Virus record (IMG/VR): IMGVR_UViG_3300008120_000187
Span: 1 to 33,537 of that record
Origin: a virus
Strand: one strand, 5' to 3'
Length of the DNA: 33,537 nucleotides
In this document: in pieces, positions 23,632 to 32,464 of the stretch
Layout: each line of letters starts with the position of its first letter
Position numbering within the stretch: the stretch's first letter is position 1
Program-made: the position numbers and the translations under genes
The notes under the pieces: generated by a model
Database searches by the model: none
The model's input: only the letters and a program-made list of their open reading frames with translations
Told to the model about the DNA's origin: nothing

Positions 23632-26600
23632 CTATCTCCTGTACATTTCTTCGCGATTCATTCTGTCAAGGTGTGCTTTTACTTGCTGAACAATTTGTTC
23701 GGTATTTCCACCACTGACATTGATGTTAATTGTATTTCCACCGCTACGAGCAGAATCATTTGAATTTACTTGTTGCACGATAGGTCGGCTCATGGATGGA
23801 ACTGATGTATCACCCATTGGGCCTGGGACCACATGAAGGTGACGGTTTTGTGAGCCACCGTGGAATTCAGCAAATCCGCCATTTCGTTCAACTGTTGTCT
23901 TATACATACCAAGTTGATTGCCGACTAGGTCGTAAGCACGACCAGTCACATGGTCAGAGTTGATTGAGCCAAGACCAGTTGTTCTGTATGACGATGTAAT
24001 GTTTCGTTTTCCAGCAATACCAGCATTCATCATGCTATGGCGAGATAGTGTCTGCACAAGTCGTGAAGATGTTGTATCGCCAATTCCTTTGCCTCGCGGA
24101 GTAAATGTGTCATCAATGCCAGCAGCCTTAAACACTTCCGTGAGGGCTTCTTTGCTCCACCATTCTGGGCGCTGCGAAGATTCAGGACTGTAGAAAGCCC
24201 GTTGTTCCTCAATAAGTTTGCGCTGTTCGTCTGCGACCAAGGCCTGCTTTTCGGTTAGGTCAGCCAAATAGAAAGCCTTATCTTCAGTATTAAGCGTTTT
24301 GACATCCTGTTGATTGATTGATATTCCGTAACTGGAAAGGGCGGAAGATATGCTTCCCTGGGTGTTGAAAAGTTCACCGCTGCTAAGCGCAGTGGCAAAT
24401 CTTTGCTGGGAGTCAAGGTCAAGACCCTTGAATTGGTCTGCAATACTCTGCACGCCGCCTGCCCCAAGCATAATTCCTTGTTCGGCCATTTTTGCGGTGA
24501 ATTGGCCCTTTAGCGCACCCTGCATTGCTTGGTCTTGCTTGCCGAAGAAATCATTCATCGCTACACGCGAGGCGCTTCCAGTTGCATAAATGTCTGCGCC
24601 CATACCCTCAAGAGGTCCGCCCTTTTGGGAGTAGGCCTGCCCGCCTTCGCCAAACTGCCTGCGCAGTTCAAAGTAGGTCTTCATGGTGTCGCCACCACTA
24701 ATGATATTCATCTGCTCTGCAGCAGTCTTCATGAAAGAGCCGAGGTCCTCCATGTCAACTGGTCCACCACCAGAGGCTCGCCTATTCATTGAGAATGCCT
24801 TTGCCGCTTCGTCAAGAATCAATGGCGCTTTTTGGCGCTTTACAACCTCATCAAATACCGTGAGATTATTAACCATTGCTTGATTGAGGTCCATGTTGAT
24901 TTGTTCTGCTGTCTTGACAACAGTCAAACCAAGTTCCACCAGAACCTCGTTAAAGTCTTTTGTTGCGTCGTACAGATTCACGCCCAATGACATTGCTAGG
25001 CGGTCAATTTCCTTGCCGCTCATTCCTGTCATATCTTCAATGACTTTGGTGCGTCGTTCGTAAACGGTATTTAGTCTTTGTGCAGCAGTTGCCTGTGCAT
25101 CGCTTCTATCAGCAAATCGCTTAAGGGCAGTTCCTCGCGTATTATCGTTCTTGTTGTACTCGTCGTATTGTGCCTGCGAGATAAGACCACTTTGCAACAT
25201 ATTTACGAGTTCTGATTTTTGAGACTTCCTTGTTGCGGCGTCTTTTTGTTTTTTGCCAAAGAAGTCAAACATTTGTTTTGCGCCGAATGTGAGAACCCCA
25301 GCAGCCGCTCCAGTTATTCCACCGAGAACACCGCCAATTGCTGCTCCAGCAATCGTTCCAGCGACTGGAAGGATTGAGCCAATTGCAGCACCTATTGCCG
25401 CACCACTAGCAGCGCCAACACCAGCGCCAATAAGCATGGTGTTTCCAATACCGCGTCGGTTGCCGACTTTCGTCTGAGCCTTTCCACGCTTGTTCAGGTC
25501 GGTTGCCCTGCCGCGCGCCTGCGAAGCGAAGTCTTTCATCGCCTTAAGGTTCTCTGATTCACCAGTTCCAGTTCGTGTCAGAAGGGCTGCTTTGACCATG
25601 AAGTTATTAACGATGTTATCCATCACATCATCTACGGAGGCTTTAATCTTTTTAGATTCAGCGCGTGCTTTGTTGATTGGGGCCATGATTGCTCCCATTG
25701 CAACACCGAGTGCAGCGCCGACTACCGCTCCTGGTGCACCACCAAGTTTGGCACCGAGCATTGCGCCACCAAGCGCGCCTCCACCTGCGGCGACTGCAGT
25801 ATTGCCACTTCGCAAAGCCAATGTGCCGCCAGCAATTCCCAAACCAAGTTTTGGATTAAACATAGCGGCCATTGATGCAGCGTTCAGTCCACCCTGCAGT
25901 TCTGGTGATGCTTTGCCAGCAAGATAATTGAGTCCCATTGAGACGCCAAAGGAACCCATTCCTCCGCCCATTAGGCCTTTTTTATTTACCGCTTTATCGT
26001 TTGCTCTTTGACGAGATTCTCTAAACATTCGTCCAGTCATCTTTCGCCAACCAGTTACTTGGCTGCCTGGAATTTTTGTTGTACTCCCGTATTTCCATTT
26101 ATTTCCACCACTGCCACCACCAGATGGTCCGCCACCCATTGTGGGAATACCTGGAATTGATGGAGCAGAACTCGGACCTGGACCAACTCCTGGAAGGGTC
26201 GGGAACCTTCCAAGCATTGAACCAAAACCAGGACCAGTTTGCGACAAACCTTGCATTCTCAGTCTTGTTAGACCAGCAAAATGTTGTCTTGCGCTTTGCA
26301 GTCCGCCCATCTTGTATGAGTCGTAAATGCCACTTGTTGCAGTACTAAGGCGTCCGTTAATTGATGCTCTTACGCTTGCTGGAATCCCCTTGATGGAAGA
26401 AACAGCGCCTTGGCGCAAACTTCCCAGTCCACCTCTTAGCCCGTTGTTGGAGAAGTTGTTGTAAAGTCCACGAGCCGAGAACAGACCACCTGTTCCGCCA
26501 GCAATAGTTCCAGCGAGAGGACCAGCGCGACCAAGCAAACCACTGCCACCTAGCGCTCCAGCGGCTGCGCCATGTGGTCCGCCAGTCATAAATCCTTTTG

Positions 26601-28287
26601 CCGCCCCAATTGCTGCGCCTTTAATATTGACCGTTCCAGCGTCAACATTCATGTACTGGGTTTTTTCTCTGATGTATCCACCAAAGTTTGTCTTCATGCT
26701 TCGGCCCATAGCCATCGCGGCGATAAACGCACCTTGCGTGCCGAACATCTTTTGCATTCCGCCAAATACATCGTAAAGCATTTGAAGTGCGTCGGTCAGG
26801 GTCTCAATTACGCTTGTGAATTTTCCAAGCGTTTCTCCAAGTCCGTCGCCAACTTTGCTGAAGAACTTAATAAATGTGCCAATCAGTTCTCCAACTGCTT
26901 TGCCGAATCTCTCAAATTGGCTGCCCTGCTTTTGCAGCATTGAGTTAAGGCCAGTTGTTGCTGCTTTAATTTCTCTCCAAACTGGTTTGAACATTGCTGC
27001 GAACAACTTCTCAAGAACTTTTGCGCCTTCAATCAATGGCTTGAGGTTGTATGCTATTTCCTTAAACCCAGCCTTGAAGTTGTACCACCACTCCCCAAGA
27101 CGCTTAAACATCCCAACGGATTTTGGCAAGTAATCTCTAATTAGTTTTACATAGAAGTTTGAAAGTTTTTCAACTCCAGATGTAAGCGCACCAAGAAGAC
27201 CGCCATTTTTACCCCACGCGGCAACGCTCCCAGAAGTGGTTCTTAGTGCCTTGTCAACAGCCTTGTACATCGTCTCAAGAGCGACTTTTGTATCACCTAA
27301 AAATCCTTGACCAAAGTCAGCAAGATTTCCTCTTAGCATGGTGAAATATTTTTTAAATTGAGAAAATAGCGTTGAGTTGATTGCGTCAAATTGCCCAGTT
27401 ACACCGCCAAGTGCAGACAACTTTCCGCTATTCATTGCGGCAATAAATTTTTCTTTGGTATTGATTCCCTGCTTGTCGGCCTGCTTGATTGCCTCAACCA
27501 TTGCTGGCCCAAGTTCTTTTGCTGAGGCTTTAACCTGAGCGTAAGATTTCTTTGAATCCTGTAATGTCGCTACAAGTTCCGCTGCTTTTTCTACGCCCTG
27601 TTCAAGTGGTTGACCAGCAGAAGCAAAGTCCATCAATCCTTTTAGATACTTTTGGCTTGTTGCATTGAAGGACACATTTTGATTCTTTGAAACCGTGGCA
27701 AATGCCTTATTCAGGTTTTCCATTCCAAGACTTGCGAGGTCTGCGTCCATCGTCAGGTTACGCATCACCATTCTGGTTTGGTTTAGTCCACTGCCAAACT
27801 CTTTTGCGGTCTTGGTCTTGTATGCGTACATCGCTGCCTGCTGTTCGCGAACCGCCGCTGAAGCAATTGCAACTGCCGTAGTTAGTCCAGCAGCCGCTCC
27901 AGCCATCCCCTGCATGGCGACTTGATACGCTTTGACTGCAAATCTTCCAAGAATAAATGCACCGTGGGTGACAACCATTGCTGCGCCAAGAGCGGCCATT
28001 TGCATTGTTGCAATTTTGAGCATTGACACAAGACCCTTCATTGTCATTGCGCCCATTTTGCGAATCACTTTGTCGGTTGAGTCAATAACCTTTTTCCATC
28101 TATCGGTCTGCTTGCCAGCACCACCCATAGAACTACCCATCAATTTTGATGCAGCAGCATTAAGAAGCATGTCCTTGGACAGCCCTTTTATTTCGCGCCT
28201 TAGACCTTTGACGCTACCAATTGTTCTTAGTATCGCCCCAGTGTCAGCCCGCGAACTGATTTTAATAGATGGGTTTTGGTCAGCCAT
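23632..28287 (-). CDS. Tape measure protein with C-terminal M15-like peptidase domain
   Basis: A 1551-aa tape measure, the longest gene in the window, directly after the tail chaperones. The N-terminal and central regions have long helices and Gly/Ala-rich hydrophobic stretches (for example ALGAAMVVTHGAFILGRFAV, LIGAGVGAASGAAIGAAIGS) as expected for a tail-length ruler that inserts in the host membrane. Near the C-terminus (residues 1395-1500) lies SDHVTGRAYDLVG with H1446 and D1453, and RHLHVV with H1483 and H1485, the SxHxxGxAxD...HxH zinc motif of D-Ala-D-Ala/M15 peptidases, suggesting local peptidoglycan cleavage on entry. A short beta-helical tail follows. Confidence 0.86.
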   Translation of the reverse strand: MADQNPSIKISSRADTGAILRTIGSVKGLRREIKGLSKDMLLNAAASKLMGSSMGGAGKQTDRWKKVIDSTDKVIRKMGAMTMKGLVSMLKIATMQMAALGAAMVVTHGAFILGRFAVKAYQVAMQGMAGAAAGLTTAVAIASAAVREQQAAMYAYKTKTAKEFGSGLNQTRMVMRNLTMDADLASLGMENLNKAFATVSKNQNVSFNATSQKYLKGLMDFASAGQPLEQGVEKAAELVATLQDSKKSYAQVKASAKELGPAMVEAIKQADKQGINTKEKFIAAMNSGKLSALGGVTGQFDAINSTLFSQFKKYFTMLRGNLADFGQGFLGDTKVALETMYKAVDKALRTTSGSVAAWGKNGGLLGALTSGVEKLSNFYVKLIRDYLPKSVGMFKRLGEWWYNFKAGFKEIAYNLKPLIEGAKVLEKLFAAMFKPVWREIKAATTGLNSMLQKQGSQFERFGKAVGELIGTFIKFFSKVGDGLGETLGKFTSVIETLTDALQMLYDVFGGMQKMFGTQGAFIAAMAMGRSMKTNFGGYIREKTQYMNVDAGTVNIKGAAIGAAKGFMTGGPHGAAAGALGGSGLLGRAGPLAGTIAGGTGGLFSARGLYNNFSNNGLRGGLGSLRQGAVSSIKGIPASVRASINGRLSTATSGIYDSYKMGGLQSARQHFAGLTRLRMQGLSQTGPGFGSMLGRFPTLPGVGPGPSSAPSIPGIPTMGGGPSGGGSGGNKWKYGSTTKIPGSQVTGWRKMTGRMFRESRQRANDKAVNKKGLMGGGMGSFGVSMGLNYLAGKASPELQGGLNAASMAAMFNPKLGLGIAGGTLALRSGNTAVAAGGGALGGAMLGAKLGGAPGAVVGAALGVAMGAIMAPINKARAESKKIKASVDDVMDNIVNNFMVKAALLTRTGTGESENLKAMKDFASQARGRATDLNKRGKAQTKVGNRRGIGNTMLIGAGVGAASGAAIGAAIGSILPVAGTIAGAAIGGVLGGITGAAAGVLTFGAKQMFDFFGKKQKDAATRKSQKSELVNMLQSGLISQAQYDEYNKNDNTRGTALKRFADRSDAQATAAQRLNTVYERRTKVIEDMTGMSGKEIDRLAMSLGVNLYDATKDFNEVLVELGLTVVKTAEQINMDLNQAMVNNLTVFDEVVKRQKAPLILDEAAKAFSMNRRASGGGPVDMEDLGSFMKTAAEQMNIISGGDTMKTYFELRRQFGEGGQAYSQKGGPLEGMGADIYATGSASRVAMNDFFGKQDQAMQGALKGQFTAKMAEQGIMLGAGGVQSIADQFKGLDLDSQQRFATALSSGELFNTQGSISSALSSYGISINQQDVKTLNTEDKAFYLADLTEKQALVADEQRKLIEEQRAFYSPESSQRPEWWSKEALTEVFKAAGIDDTFTPRGKGIGDTTSSRLVQTLSRHSMMNAGIAGKRNITSSYRTTGLGSINSDHVTGRAYDLVGNQLGMYKTTVERNGGFAEFHGGSQNRHLHVVPGPMGDTSVPSMSRPIVQQVNSNDSARSGGNTININVSGGNTEQIVQQVKAHLDRMNREEMYRR

Positions 28288-28325
28288 ATTTAGATTTTCT
28301 CTAATAGGGCGGGCCGAGTGGAGTG

Positions 28326-29023
28326 CTACTTGTCTCTTTCGCGCCGTTCTCGCTCGCGGTCGTTAGATATAACTTTAGCACATGCCATCATTATCATCCA
28401 TTGCTCTTGGGTGTAATTGAGCAATTCTATTGGACTTGTCCCCCACAATTCGCCGAGACGAGCGGCGTTTACGATTGTGGAATCTTCAACTAGTTCGCTG
28501 AAGATTCCTTCGTAGGGTCCACGGTGTCCACCGTATCCGAATATCCAGCGGCTTCAAGAATTGCAAGCGCTGCACCTTCTGTGTGCGGGTCAACACCAAA
28601 GAATGCGCGAACGCAATCTGGGTGTGGACGAGTTGTTTCTGTCATCTCCATGATGAGGTCGGATGCAAATGTCAAAGGATTGCCTGAATCGTCAAACACT
28701 TCTTCGTCGCCAAAGATGATGCCAGTTGTAGTGTGACCCACTACTGCACATGCGAACTTCAATGAATCCAAACCATTCTTGGTGTCTTCACCAGCGTTGC
28801 GGCGCCATGAGCGAAGTTGTTGCTGTGAGATGTTTGGACTGATAATCAACTTGACGCCAGGTCGTTCTGGAACTTCAAGGTGAACTGTTGGTCGCTCAAC
28901 TTTTTTCTTAATTGCAGCGGTCAACTGGTCAAGAACAGTCTGTTCTTTCGCGCTCTTTGCTGGGACAGCCTTCTTCGCTGGCTGTTCTGGTGTTTGCTCT
29001 GAATAAAGTTCTGAATTTGTCAT
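28326..29023 (-). CDS. Tail assembly chaperone, long form by -1 frameshift (gpGT-like)
   Basis: The chaperone frame (178 codons from 29023) ends at 28490, but the -1 frame is open from upstream of the shift zone and continues for 62 codons after it to a TAG at 28326-28328. The extension YEGIFSELVEDSTIVNAARL ... GELWGTSPIELLNYTQEQWM ... RERERRERDK is helical with a charged end, the classic gpT look. The combined product would be about 232 aa. No ATG or Shine-Dalgarno was found that would let the extension be a gene by itself. The long and short forms normally coat the tape measure during assembly. The slip site is inferred at CCC-T (28514-28517). Confidence 0.75.
28490..29023 (-). CDS. Tail assembly chaperone, short form (gpG-like)
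   Basis: 177 aa if started at the ATG at 29023; a TTG at 29032 is possible. After a lysine-rich N-terminal tail (AKKAVPAKSAKEQTVLDQLT) comes a domain with LIISPNISQQQLRSWRRNAG, DSLKFACAVVGHTTTGIIFG, TFASDLIMEMTE and HPDCVRAFFGVDPHTEGAAL. This is the pattern of tail chaperones between tube and tape measure genes. It binds the tape measure and prevents early tube polymerisation. No strong ribosome-binding site is seen before the ATG, which agrees with a short or absent leader if the promoter at 29036-29063 is real. Confidence 0.78.
   Translation of the reverse strand: MTNSELYSEQTPEQPAKKAVPAKSAKEQTVLDQLTAAIKKKVERPTVHLEVPERPGVKLIISPNISQQQLRSWRRNAGEDTKNGLDSLKFACAVVGHTTTGIIFGDEEVFDDSGNPLTFASDLIMEMTETTRPHPDCVRAFFGVDPHTEGAALAILEAAGYSDTVDTVDPTKESSAN
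28514..28519 (-). other. Candidate slippery site for -1 frameshift
   Basis: On the coding strand GAC CCT is followed by A; a tRNA on CCT can re-pair on CCC one base back, after which the new frame reads TAC GAA GGA. The classic XXXYYYZ heptamer is absent, so the exact site is a guess. The open frames overlap over this zone, so the shift must occur at or near here. Confidence 0.45.
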
Positions 29024-29035
29024 AGCCGACAAACT

Positions 29036-29063
29036 AGCACAGGACCAATAGTGAGCCTGTCAA
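29036..29063 (-). promoter_or_regulatory. Possible sigma-70-type promoter before the tail chaperone
   Basis: In the gap between tail tube and chaperone the coding strand has a perfect TTGACA (29058-29063), a 16-base spacer, and TGTGCT (29036-29041), which matches three of six -10 positions. The chaperone ATG lies 12 bases beyond the -10, so a transcript would be nearly leaderless. The -10 is weak and no experiment supports it. Confidence 0.3.
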
Positions 29064-29085
29064 CAGTTGCGCTAAAAGCGTATAT

Positions 29086-29580
29086 TTATTGGTTGATTTG
29101 GCTTGCAACATTTGAGACCGAGAAGGTCAAAGCAAATGTTGAAGGTGCACCAGATGACGAGTCGCCGTCTGGCTCGGTCAAACCAACAAGGAGTGACTTG
29201 GAGTAGATGCGGTCAAGACCAGGAACCTTGAGGTCGCAGTTGAATACTTCAACCGTGATGTCGTAGTAAGCCTTGCCCACCATCGTGCGGAGGATTGCCA
29301 ACTTCTTGTCAACATAGTTCTTGTCATCGGTCAAAACGCCTTCTTTTTCAAAGTCGTAGTGAGCGGTGAGTGTAATGTCGCCAATGTCAAATGGAGCACA
29401 AAGAACCGTTGGTGACGAAGCGCCACCTTCGTAGATTTTTTCTACTGAAGCAGTGATTTCTCCACCAGATACCTGAGCGAACTTGAATGCTTCCCACTTT
29501 GGTGGTTTAGTTTCAAGAATGTTTGCCGAATTGTGTGGAGCAATCCGTGCGATTACTTGCCTTTGGGATACCTTTGCCAT
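29086..29580 (-). CDS. Tail tube protein
   Basis: A 164-aa tail tube protein immediately after the sheath, with a strong GGAGGA Shine-Dalgarno. Visible elements are a beta-rich core (FKFAQVSGGEITASVEKIYE, DIGDITLTAHYDFE), a helix with KKLAILRTMVGKAYYDITVE, then GLDRIYSKSLLVGLTEPDGD and a final strand SGAPSTFALTFSVS. Order (sheath, tube, chaperone, tape measure) and size match contractile-tail tubes, which stack in hexamers inside the sheath. It is the first gene before the possible promoter. Confidence 0.84.
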   Translation of the reverse strand: MAKVSQRQVIARIAPHNSANILETKPPKWEAFKFAQVSGGEITASVEKIYEGGASSPTVLCAPFDIGDITLTAHYDFEKEGVLTDDKNYVDKKLAILRTMVGKAYYDITVEVFNCDLKVPGLDRIYSKSLLVGLTEPDGDSSSGAPSTFALTFSVSNVASQINQ

Positions 29581-29598
29581 GTCTTATTCCTCCGTGGC

Positions 29599-31074
29599 TC
29601 AGACGACTGACTTAGTCAGGTTTGACTTGATGATGTCAACTTCAATTTTGTCGCCGACACTTGATACACGCAATCCTACGCGAGCCTTAACAAGGCCAGT
29701 TGCAAGTTGCGAAGTTGGGTTCAGCGTTGAGTCGCACTTTACGGTATAACCGAAGTCAATCCGCTTTCCAGTTGCGTCAAATGCTTCAAACAAAGCACCG
29801 TTGACACGGAGTGGCTCAAGGATTGCAAAGAGTTTTGATTCAACACTTGCAAAAACGGTATTGCGTCCGTCAATCACGCCGAAGAGCAGGTCTTCAAGTG
29901 AGCGGTTGGCTTCAATAACGACTTGGTTAACAACATCTTGCGCTGTGATATAGCGGAAGTTGTCGGTATCCGAGGACATACTGCGTGCTCCGTAGATGCG
30001 AACCGTGTTGTTAATAACACGGATTGCATTTACATAAGCATCGTCAATTGCGTCTCCGTTGGTCTTGTCAATGTCAGTTGCGACGCCGTTTACGAAGCGT
30101 GCTGCTGAAATCAATCCAGCGCCAGGCTGATGTGCGCCAGTTTGCACATGTGCAATAGCGCGCTTTGCTGCTGCGTATCCAACTGGTGGAATCAAACGGT
30201 TGATTCCATTCGTTGATGTTGGGATGTAAACCCAAGGGTAAAAGTAAGCAACATGCTCGGTGTTTACATCTGCAGCCGAAAGCGCAAATCCAGCAGTCTT
30301 TGTTTCTGCAATCGTGTCATCAAAGGCACCATGCAAGAATGCAAGACGGTTGTAATTGTTGGCATGGTTTGCAAGGCCAGTCTGAACCGTCGTGTGGCTT
30401 GACTCTGGACAAACAACAACACCAGTTCCGTATGAATCCAAGAAGTCGCTCAATGCTGTTACATAGTCGGCAACAACAACTGAAGCGCGGTCATCGCTTC
30501 CAGCGCTAAGCGCTGTCGCTGCCATGACTTCAGGCTGTGGTGAACCAGTTGCCAAAAGGTCTGTTGCTACAACGATTGCCGAGGCTGCTGCGCTGCTGTT
30601 GATGCGTCCAACTGCTTGTGCGGTTGTTGAGCAGTTTCCAGTGCTGTAGACCAAGTTGCCATCTTTGCGGATAAGGATGATAAATGTTCCAGTTGCGGTT
30701 CCAGCGGTTACCTGAACAGTGACATTGTCACTCCAGTCGCCAGCACCATTGGCACGAATCGTCATGACATTGTCTCCGCCAACGCCGCCCTCGTTCAAGG
30801 AGATTGCGCCGATTGTCGCAGCAGGTCCAACTACGCGCGAAATGTAAGCGCGGGTGCCACCCTCTTCAAAGAAGGTTTGAACTGTTGGGTGCAGGTAGGC
30901 ATATGAAACATAGCCACCGTATACTGCTTCAAATTCTGCAAGGCTTGTTACAAGCGTTGCTTCCCCTGCAGGGCCACTTTCTGCCAAGCCAACAGCGAAC
31001 ATCTGTGATGTTTCAACTGATGCTGGTGCTGATGGACCTTGTCTTACTGCTGTTGTGATGTTTACGCCTGGCAT
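29599..31074 (-). CDS. Contractile tail sheath protein
   Basis: A 491-aa sheath. The N-terminus PGVNITTAVRQGPSAPASVE and FAVGLAESGPAGEATLVTSL with EFEAVYGGYV is diagnostic of sheath proteins, as are TVQTFFEEGGTRAYISRVVG, the central domain with VAYFYPWVYIP and the C-terminal FAILEPLRVNGALFEAF ending GDKIEVDIIKSNLTKSV. This establishes myovirus morphology. AGGAAGG lies just before the ATG. The protein contracts around the tube on infection, and the C-terminal domain makes the mesh to neighbouring subunits. Confidence 0.93.
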   Translation of the reverse strand: MPGVNITTAVRQGPSAPASVETSQMFAVGLAESGPAGEATLVTSLAEFEAVYGGYVSYAYLHPTVQTFFEEGGTRAYISRVVGPAATIGAISLNEGGVGGDNVMTIRANGAGDWSDNVTVQVTAGTATGTFIILIRKDGNLVYSTGNCSTTAQAVGRINSSAAASAIVVATDLLATGSPQPEVMAATALSAGSDDRASVVVADYVTALSDFLDSYGTGVVVCPESSHTTVQTGLANHANNYNRLAFLHGAFDDTIAETKTAGFALSAADVNTEHVAYFYPWVYIPTSTNGINRLIPPVGYAAAKRAIAHVQTGAHQPGAGLISAARFVNGVATDIDKTNGDAIDDAYVNAIRVINNTVRIYGARSMSSDTDNFRYITAQDVVNQVVIEANRSLEDLLFGVIDGRNTVFASVESKLFAILEPLRVNGALFEAFDATGKRIDFGYTVKCDSTLNPTSQLATGLVKARVGLRVSSVGDKIEVDIIKSNLTKSVV

Positions 31075-31096
31075 GACACCTTCCTAAATTCCTCGC

Positions 31097-31123
31097 GGGA
31101 GATAACGCCGTGTTATTTCTCCC
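31097..31123 (-). other. Hairpin upstream of the sheath gene
   Basis: Arms GGGAGATAAC and GTTATTTCTCCC pair with a two-base bulge around a five-base loop, in the 59-base gap before the sheath. On the minus transcript no U-tract follows, so it is not a canonical terminator. It may stabilise or punctuate the abundant sheath message. Confidence 0.45.
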
Positions 31124-31133
31124 ATTGTACAGA

Positions 31134-31466
31134 CTATTGCTGACTAGTCGGTGCAACTGTCTCTTGAACTTCTGGAACTTCTTGTTCAACGACTGGTGCA
31201 CTTACTACTTCTTTTTCTTTTGGTTTTACTTTTGATGCAGAGTTGCTTGATGTTACTTCGCGAATAACGACCAATGCCCCAGACTTGATTCCTGCTTCAC
31301 AAATTTTGCAATTTGCATCAACAGCAGCAACTCCACGAGAGTGGATTTGGCGACCATCTTCGTCTATGACGAATGGTCCAGGAGTTACATTCTTTACAAT
31401 TTTGCTTGGCTTATCAAAATTAGTTTGTTTTTCCACAGTGTCAAGCAATGCGAATAAATGTGCCAT
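31134..31466 (-). CDS. Small hypothetical tail-region protein
   Basis: A 110-aa protein from the ATG at 31466; a TTG four codons earlier is less likely. The N-terminal two thirds contain FALLDTVEKQTNFDKPS, GPFVIDEDGRQIHSRGVA, ANCKICEAGIKSGALVVI with a CxxC-like pair. The C-terminus is a low-complexity Val/Glu/Pro/Lys tail. It overlaps the upstream gene by 26 nt and sits in the place where tail phages keep a neck or tail-completion gene. No family is recognised. The CKIC pair could bind a metal. Confidence 0.65.
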   Translation of the reverse strand: MAHLFALLDTVEKQTNFDKPSKIVKNVTPGPFVIDEDGRQIHSRGVAAVDANCKICEAGIKSGALVVIREVTSSNSASKVKPKEKEVVSAPVVEQEVPEVQETVAPTSQQ

Positions 31467-31995
31467 TTTTGTTTCCAATCGTTAAAACCAGTAGCCAATT
31501 GTACCCAATAAATGGACTATGGAAGTCAACTAGGCCAATCAGCAGTTGGGAGGTCGGTGTCAGAAAGATTTTGTTGTCTAACACTGAGTTCAATCTCAGA
31601 CAATTCGGCAATATCTTGACGAGTTCAAGCAGGGCTGAACGAACAACAGTGGTGAGCCTGTCTCTGGCAATTGTTGCCTCTTCCGACCCGAGGGCTCTGC
31701 ACCAAATATATGTGCGCATTACATAGTCAACTCTGTAGAGCGGGTCTGGACCGTCATAGGCGATTCTTTCAAATCCAGAAGTATTGATTGCCACTGTGAT
31801 AATTGTTGGCCAGTCATCAAGCGCCAATGGCTCGTATGTTAAGTACTTTGCTGGAGATGGAAGTTCAGTGTCGCTTATGTCCCACCCGTTGCGATATCTA
31901 ACAACTCGTTGCGGTATATCTAATTGTAAATAATTAGAAACATATTGTTTAGCAAACTGGGCACCATGCATTAGCGGATTGTCGTAGATTGGCAT
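31441..31995 (-). CDS. Tail terminator-like / neck protein
   Basis: A 184-aa protein, without a certain family. The segment RVDYVMRTYIWCRALGSEEA followed by TIARDRLTTVVRSALLE is typical of tail terminator/completion proteins upstream of tube and sheath. The C-terminal SQLLIGLVDFHSPFIGYNWL ends with a strand. The order connector, gp10-like, this protein, sheath, tube supports a role in closing the tail at the head side. Function is inferred from position. Confidence 0.6.
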   Translation of the reverse strand: MPIYDNPLMHGAQFAKQYVSNYLQLDIPQRVVRYRNGWDISDTELPSPAKYLTYEPLALDDWPTIITVAINTSGFERIAYDGPDPLYRVDYVMRTYIWCRALGSEEATIARDRLTTVVRSALLELVKILPNCLRLNSVLDNKIFLTPTSQLLIGLVDFHSPFIGYNWLLVLTIGNKNGTFIRIA

Positions 31996-31996
31996 A

Positions 31997-32464
31997 TTAG
32001 ATATTTCCGTTCGCTACAAAGTCTGCGGCCATGTCGGCAATTTCTTTTGTCCAAAGTTCTGGTGCAAAAAGTATCTGTCGTTTTGGCATCTTGGTTGTTC
32101 CGTATTGATGGAACTTTGCATACTCAACACCCTCAACAGAGTATGACGCCCATGTGTCATGAGCATCAATTTCAGGTCCAACAACAGCAACCGAATTAAA
32201 AAGTCTTCCAGTTCGTATCATTGGTGGAGCACCTGGGAATCGCGTTGCTTTCCACGCGGCATACTTCGGAGACAGTGGGCTCCAACCACCAACTTCAAGT
32301 CCGTTTGACAGATAGTTGCTTTTTGTATATTTGCGTAAAGCAAGTCCTGCTTTTTCAAAGACTGGTTTTAGGTTACGCGCTCTTTGGCGCATGTCCCTTA
32401 GTTCTTCTTCTGTTCCCTCAAGTCCAGATTCGTCAACATCAAGGCGTAAATCAAAATTACGCAT
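31997..32464 (-). CDS. Tail completion / virion morphogenesis protein (gp10/gpS-like)
   Basis: A 155-aa protein whose ATG shares a base with the upstream stop (TAATG). It contains a helix with EEELRDMRQRARNLKPVFEK and the characteristic WSPLSPKYAAWKATRFPGAP then IRTGRLFNSV, followed by AKFHQYGTTKMPKRQILFAP, as in the phage virion morphogenesis family (P2 gpS type) and HK97 gp10-like proteins. It connects head and tail or completes the tail end. The HQYGT...PKR motif is well preserved. Confidence 0.8.
   Translation of the reverse strand: MRNFDLRLDVDESGLEGTEEELRDMRQRARNLKPVFEKAGLALRKYTKSNYLSNGLEVGGWSPLSPKYAAWKATRFPGAPPMIRTGRLFNSVAVVGPEIDAHDTWASYSVEGVEYAKFHQYGTTKMPKRQILFAPELWTKEIADMAADFVANGNI

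Noticed and set aside
25253-28366. Long plus-strand open frames, such as 25490-25927 and 27932-28366
   Set aside because: They mirror the tape measure gene; their Ala/Pro-rich content is the complement of its Gly/Ala codons.
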